Assembly: GCA_964420045.1 (NCBI GenBank)
Contig: CAYQPQ010000029.1
Coordinates: forward strand, 1-5,648
Direction: 5' to 3'
DNA from: GCA-016699975 sp964420045
Lineage (GTDB): Bacteria; Patescibacteriota; Minisyncoccia; Moranbacterales; UBA1568
Length of the DNA stretch: 5,648 bases
The notes under the pieces are model-generated. The model searched no databases and was not told where the DNA came from. It saw only the letters and a program-made list of their open reading frames with translations. This document shows, one piece after another, positions 5,300-5,648 of this stretch (its first letter is position 1; every line of letters starts with the position of its first letter). The position numbers and the translations under genes are program-made.

Positions 5300-5648
5300 A
5301 ATAGAAACCACCGTTTCACGATACTGAAAGAGCAAAAGTGTCTTCAATACCATAACCACACTCTTCGAATAACAATGCGTCCTTCTCTTGAAACGAGCGA
5401 TAAAATGCCGGAGCAGATTGTTCATACCTTCAACTGAGAATGTTTCCGCTTTTGAAATGACATGCTTATCCTGCGGCAAGAACTTTCGATACGCTTCCCA
5501 GTAATCCGAGGTGTGCATGATACAATCCAGATGCCGTACCTTTTTCCAAAGTTTCTTTCCTGTCTGTGCTCCTCGATTCCCGACCGCAAAATCAGGTCTA
5601 ATTAATCTTTTGGGAGGCTGGATTGGCAAACTTTTCCGTTCAAAATCT
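5284..5648 (-). mobile_element. IS1-family insertion sequence, right part (continues beyond the window)
   Basis: The plus strand from 5284 reads GGTATTGCTAACTTA, which resembles the terminal repeats of IS1 (GGTnATGnnnnCAACTTA) with a short gap. The transposase gene on the minus strand ends at 5291, just inside this boundary. The element therefore lies with its transposase 3' end facing the HAD gene and its other end outside the window. The second inverted repeat and target duplication cannot be checked. Because GTATTGCTA would also encode the VLL expected in the HAD protein, the exact junction is uncertain by a few bases (5284-5293). Confidence 0.7.
5291..5648 (-). CDS. IS1-family transposase, C-terminal part (partial at window edge)
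   Basis: The frame is open from the window edge to a TAG at 5291-5293, giving 118 visible residues; the true start lies outside. Seen, counting from the first visible residue: DFAVGNRGAQTGKKLW (19-34), the FxxGxRxxxTxxxLW block of IS1 transposases; HTSDYWEAY (45-53), with D48 as the second catalytic acid; KAETFSVEGMNNLLRH (66-81), with E73 as the catalytic glutamate; and RFKRRTHCYSKS (85-96), the conserved C-terminal basic segment with its cysteine. The first catalytic aspartate must lie upstream of the window. It catalyses cut-and-paste or copy-paste movement of the element through DDE chemistry. No frameshift is seen in the visible part, which suits a single-ORF member of the family. Confidence 0.88.
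   Translation of the reverse strand, partial: DFERKSLPIQPPKRLIRPDFAVGNRGAQTGKKLWKKVRHLDCIMHTSDYWEAYRKFLPQDKHVISKAETFSVEGMNNLLRHFIARFKRRTHCYSKSVVMVLKTLLLFQYRETVVSILS

Noticed and set aside
1..5648. Alternative genetic code with TGA as an amino acid
   Set aside because: The radical SAM, tmk, kinase and S66 frames all end in TGA at family-typical lengths, and no domain continues through an in-frame TGA.
1..5648. tRNA, rRNA, CRISPR array or prophage attachment site
   Set aside because: No cloverleaf-like sequence, regularly spaced repeat, or rRNA-like block was recognised on either strand by reading.

Overview
The window is a compact bacterial segment. The standard code fits, because TGA closes several good reading frames. 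It holds eight protein genes plus the 3' part of an insertion sequence, and no RNA gene or CRISPR array was seen. The small genes, stop/start overlaps, near absence of Shine-Dalgarno sites (only tmk has a clear one), cluster of Nudix hydrolases and single-ORF IS1-type transposase would suit a small-genome lineage such as Patescibacteria/CPR. This placement is an inference from style; no marker gene here settles it.

Left part (1-1894): a radical SAM protein of the spore photoproduct lyase-like (SplB/COG1533) family is followed by a convincing intrinsic terminator. Next comes a thymidylate kinase gene with its own ribosome binding site. A Nudix hydrolase gene on the opposite strand converges on tmk, and the two coding ends overlap by 31 bp.

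Middle (1895-2179): a divergent control region. It has a minus-strand promoter candidate for the first Nudix gene, a plus-strand promoter candidate (TTGACC-N17-AATAAT) for the genes to the right, and nested palindromes between them that look like an operator.

Right part (2180-5299): a tightly packed plus-strand operon encodes a small P-loop kinase, an S66/MccF-type serine peptidase, two different Nudix hydrolases, a shortened CYTH-domain protein and a HAD-family hydrolase. The products seen are mostly enzymes that act on nucleotides, phosphoesters or triphosphates. The S66 enzyme belongs to a family that includes MccF, which cleaves aminoacyl-nucleotide toxins. A shared 'house-cleaning' or detoxification role is a reasonable hypothesis but is not shown by the sequence.

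The distal end of this operon is decaying. The CYTH gene is about half its normal length and runs into the HAD start. The HAD gene loses its last catalytic motif exactly where an IS1-family element begins (about 5284). That element's transposase reads on the minus strand and continues past the right edge of the window.
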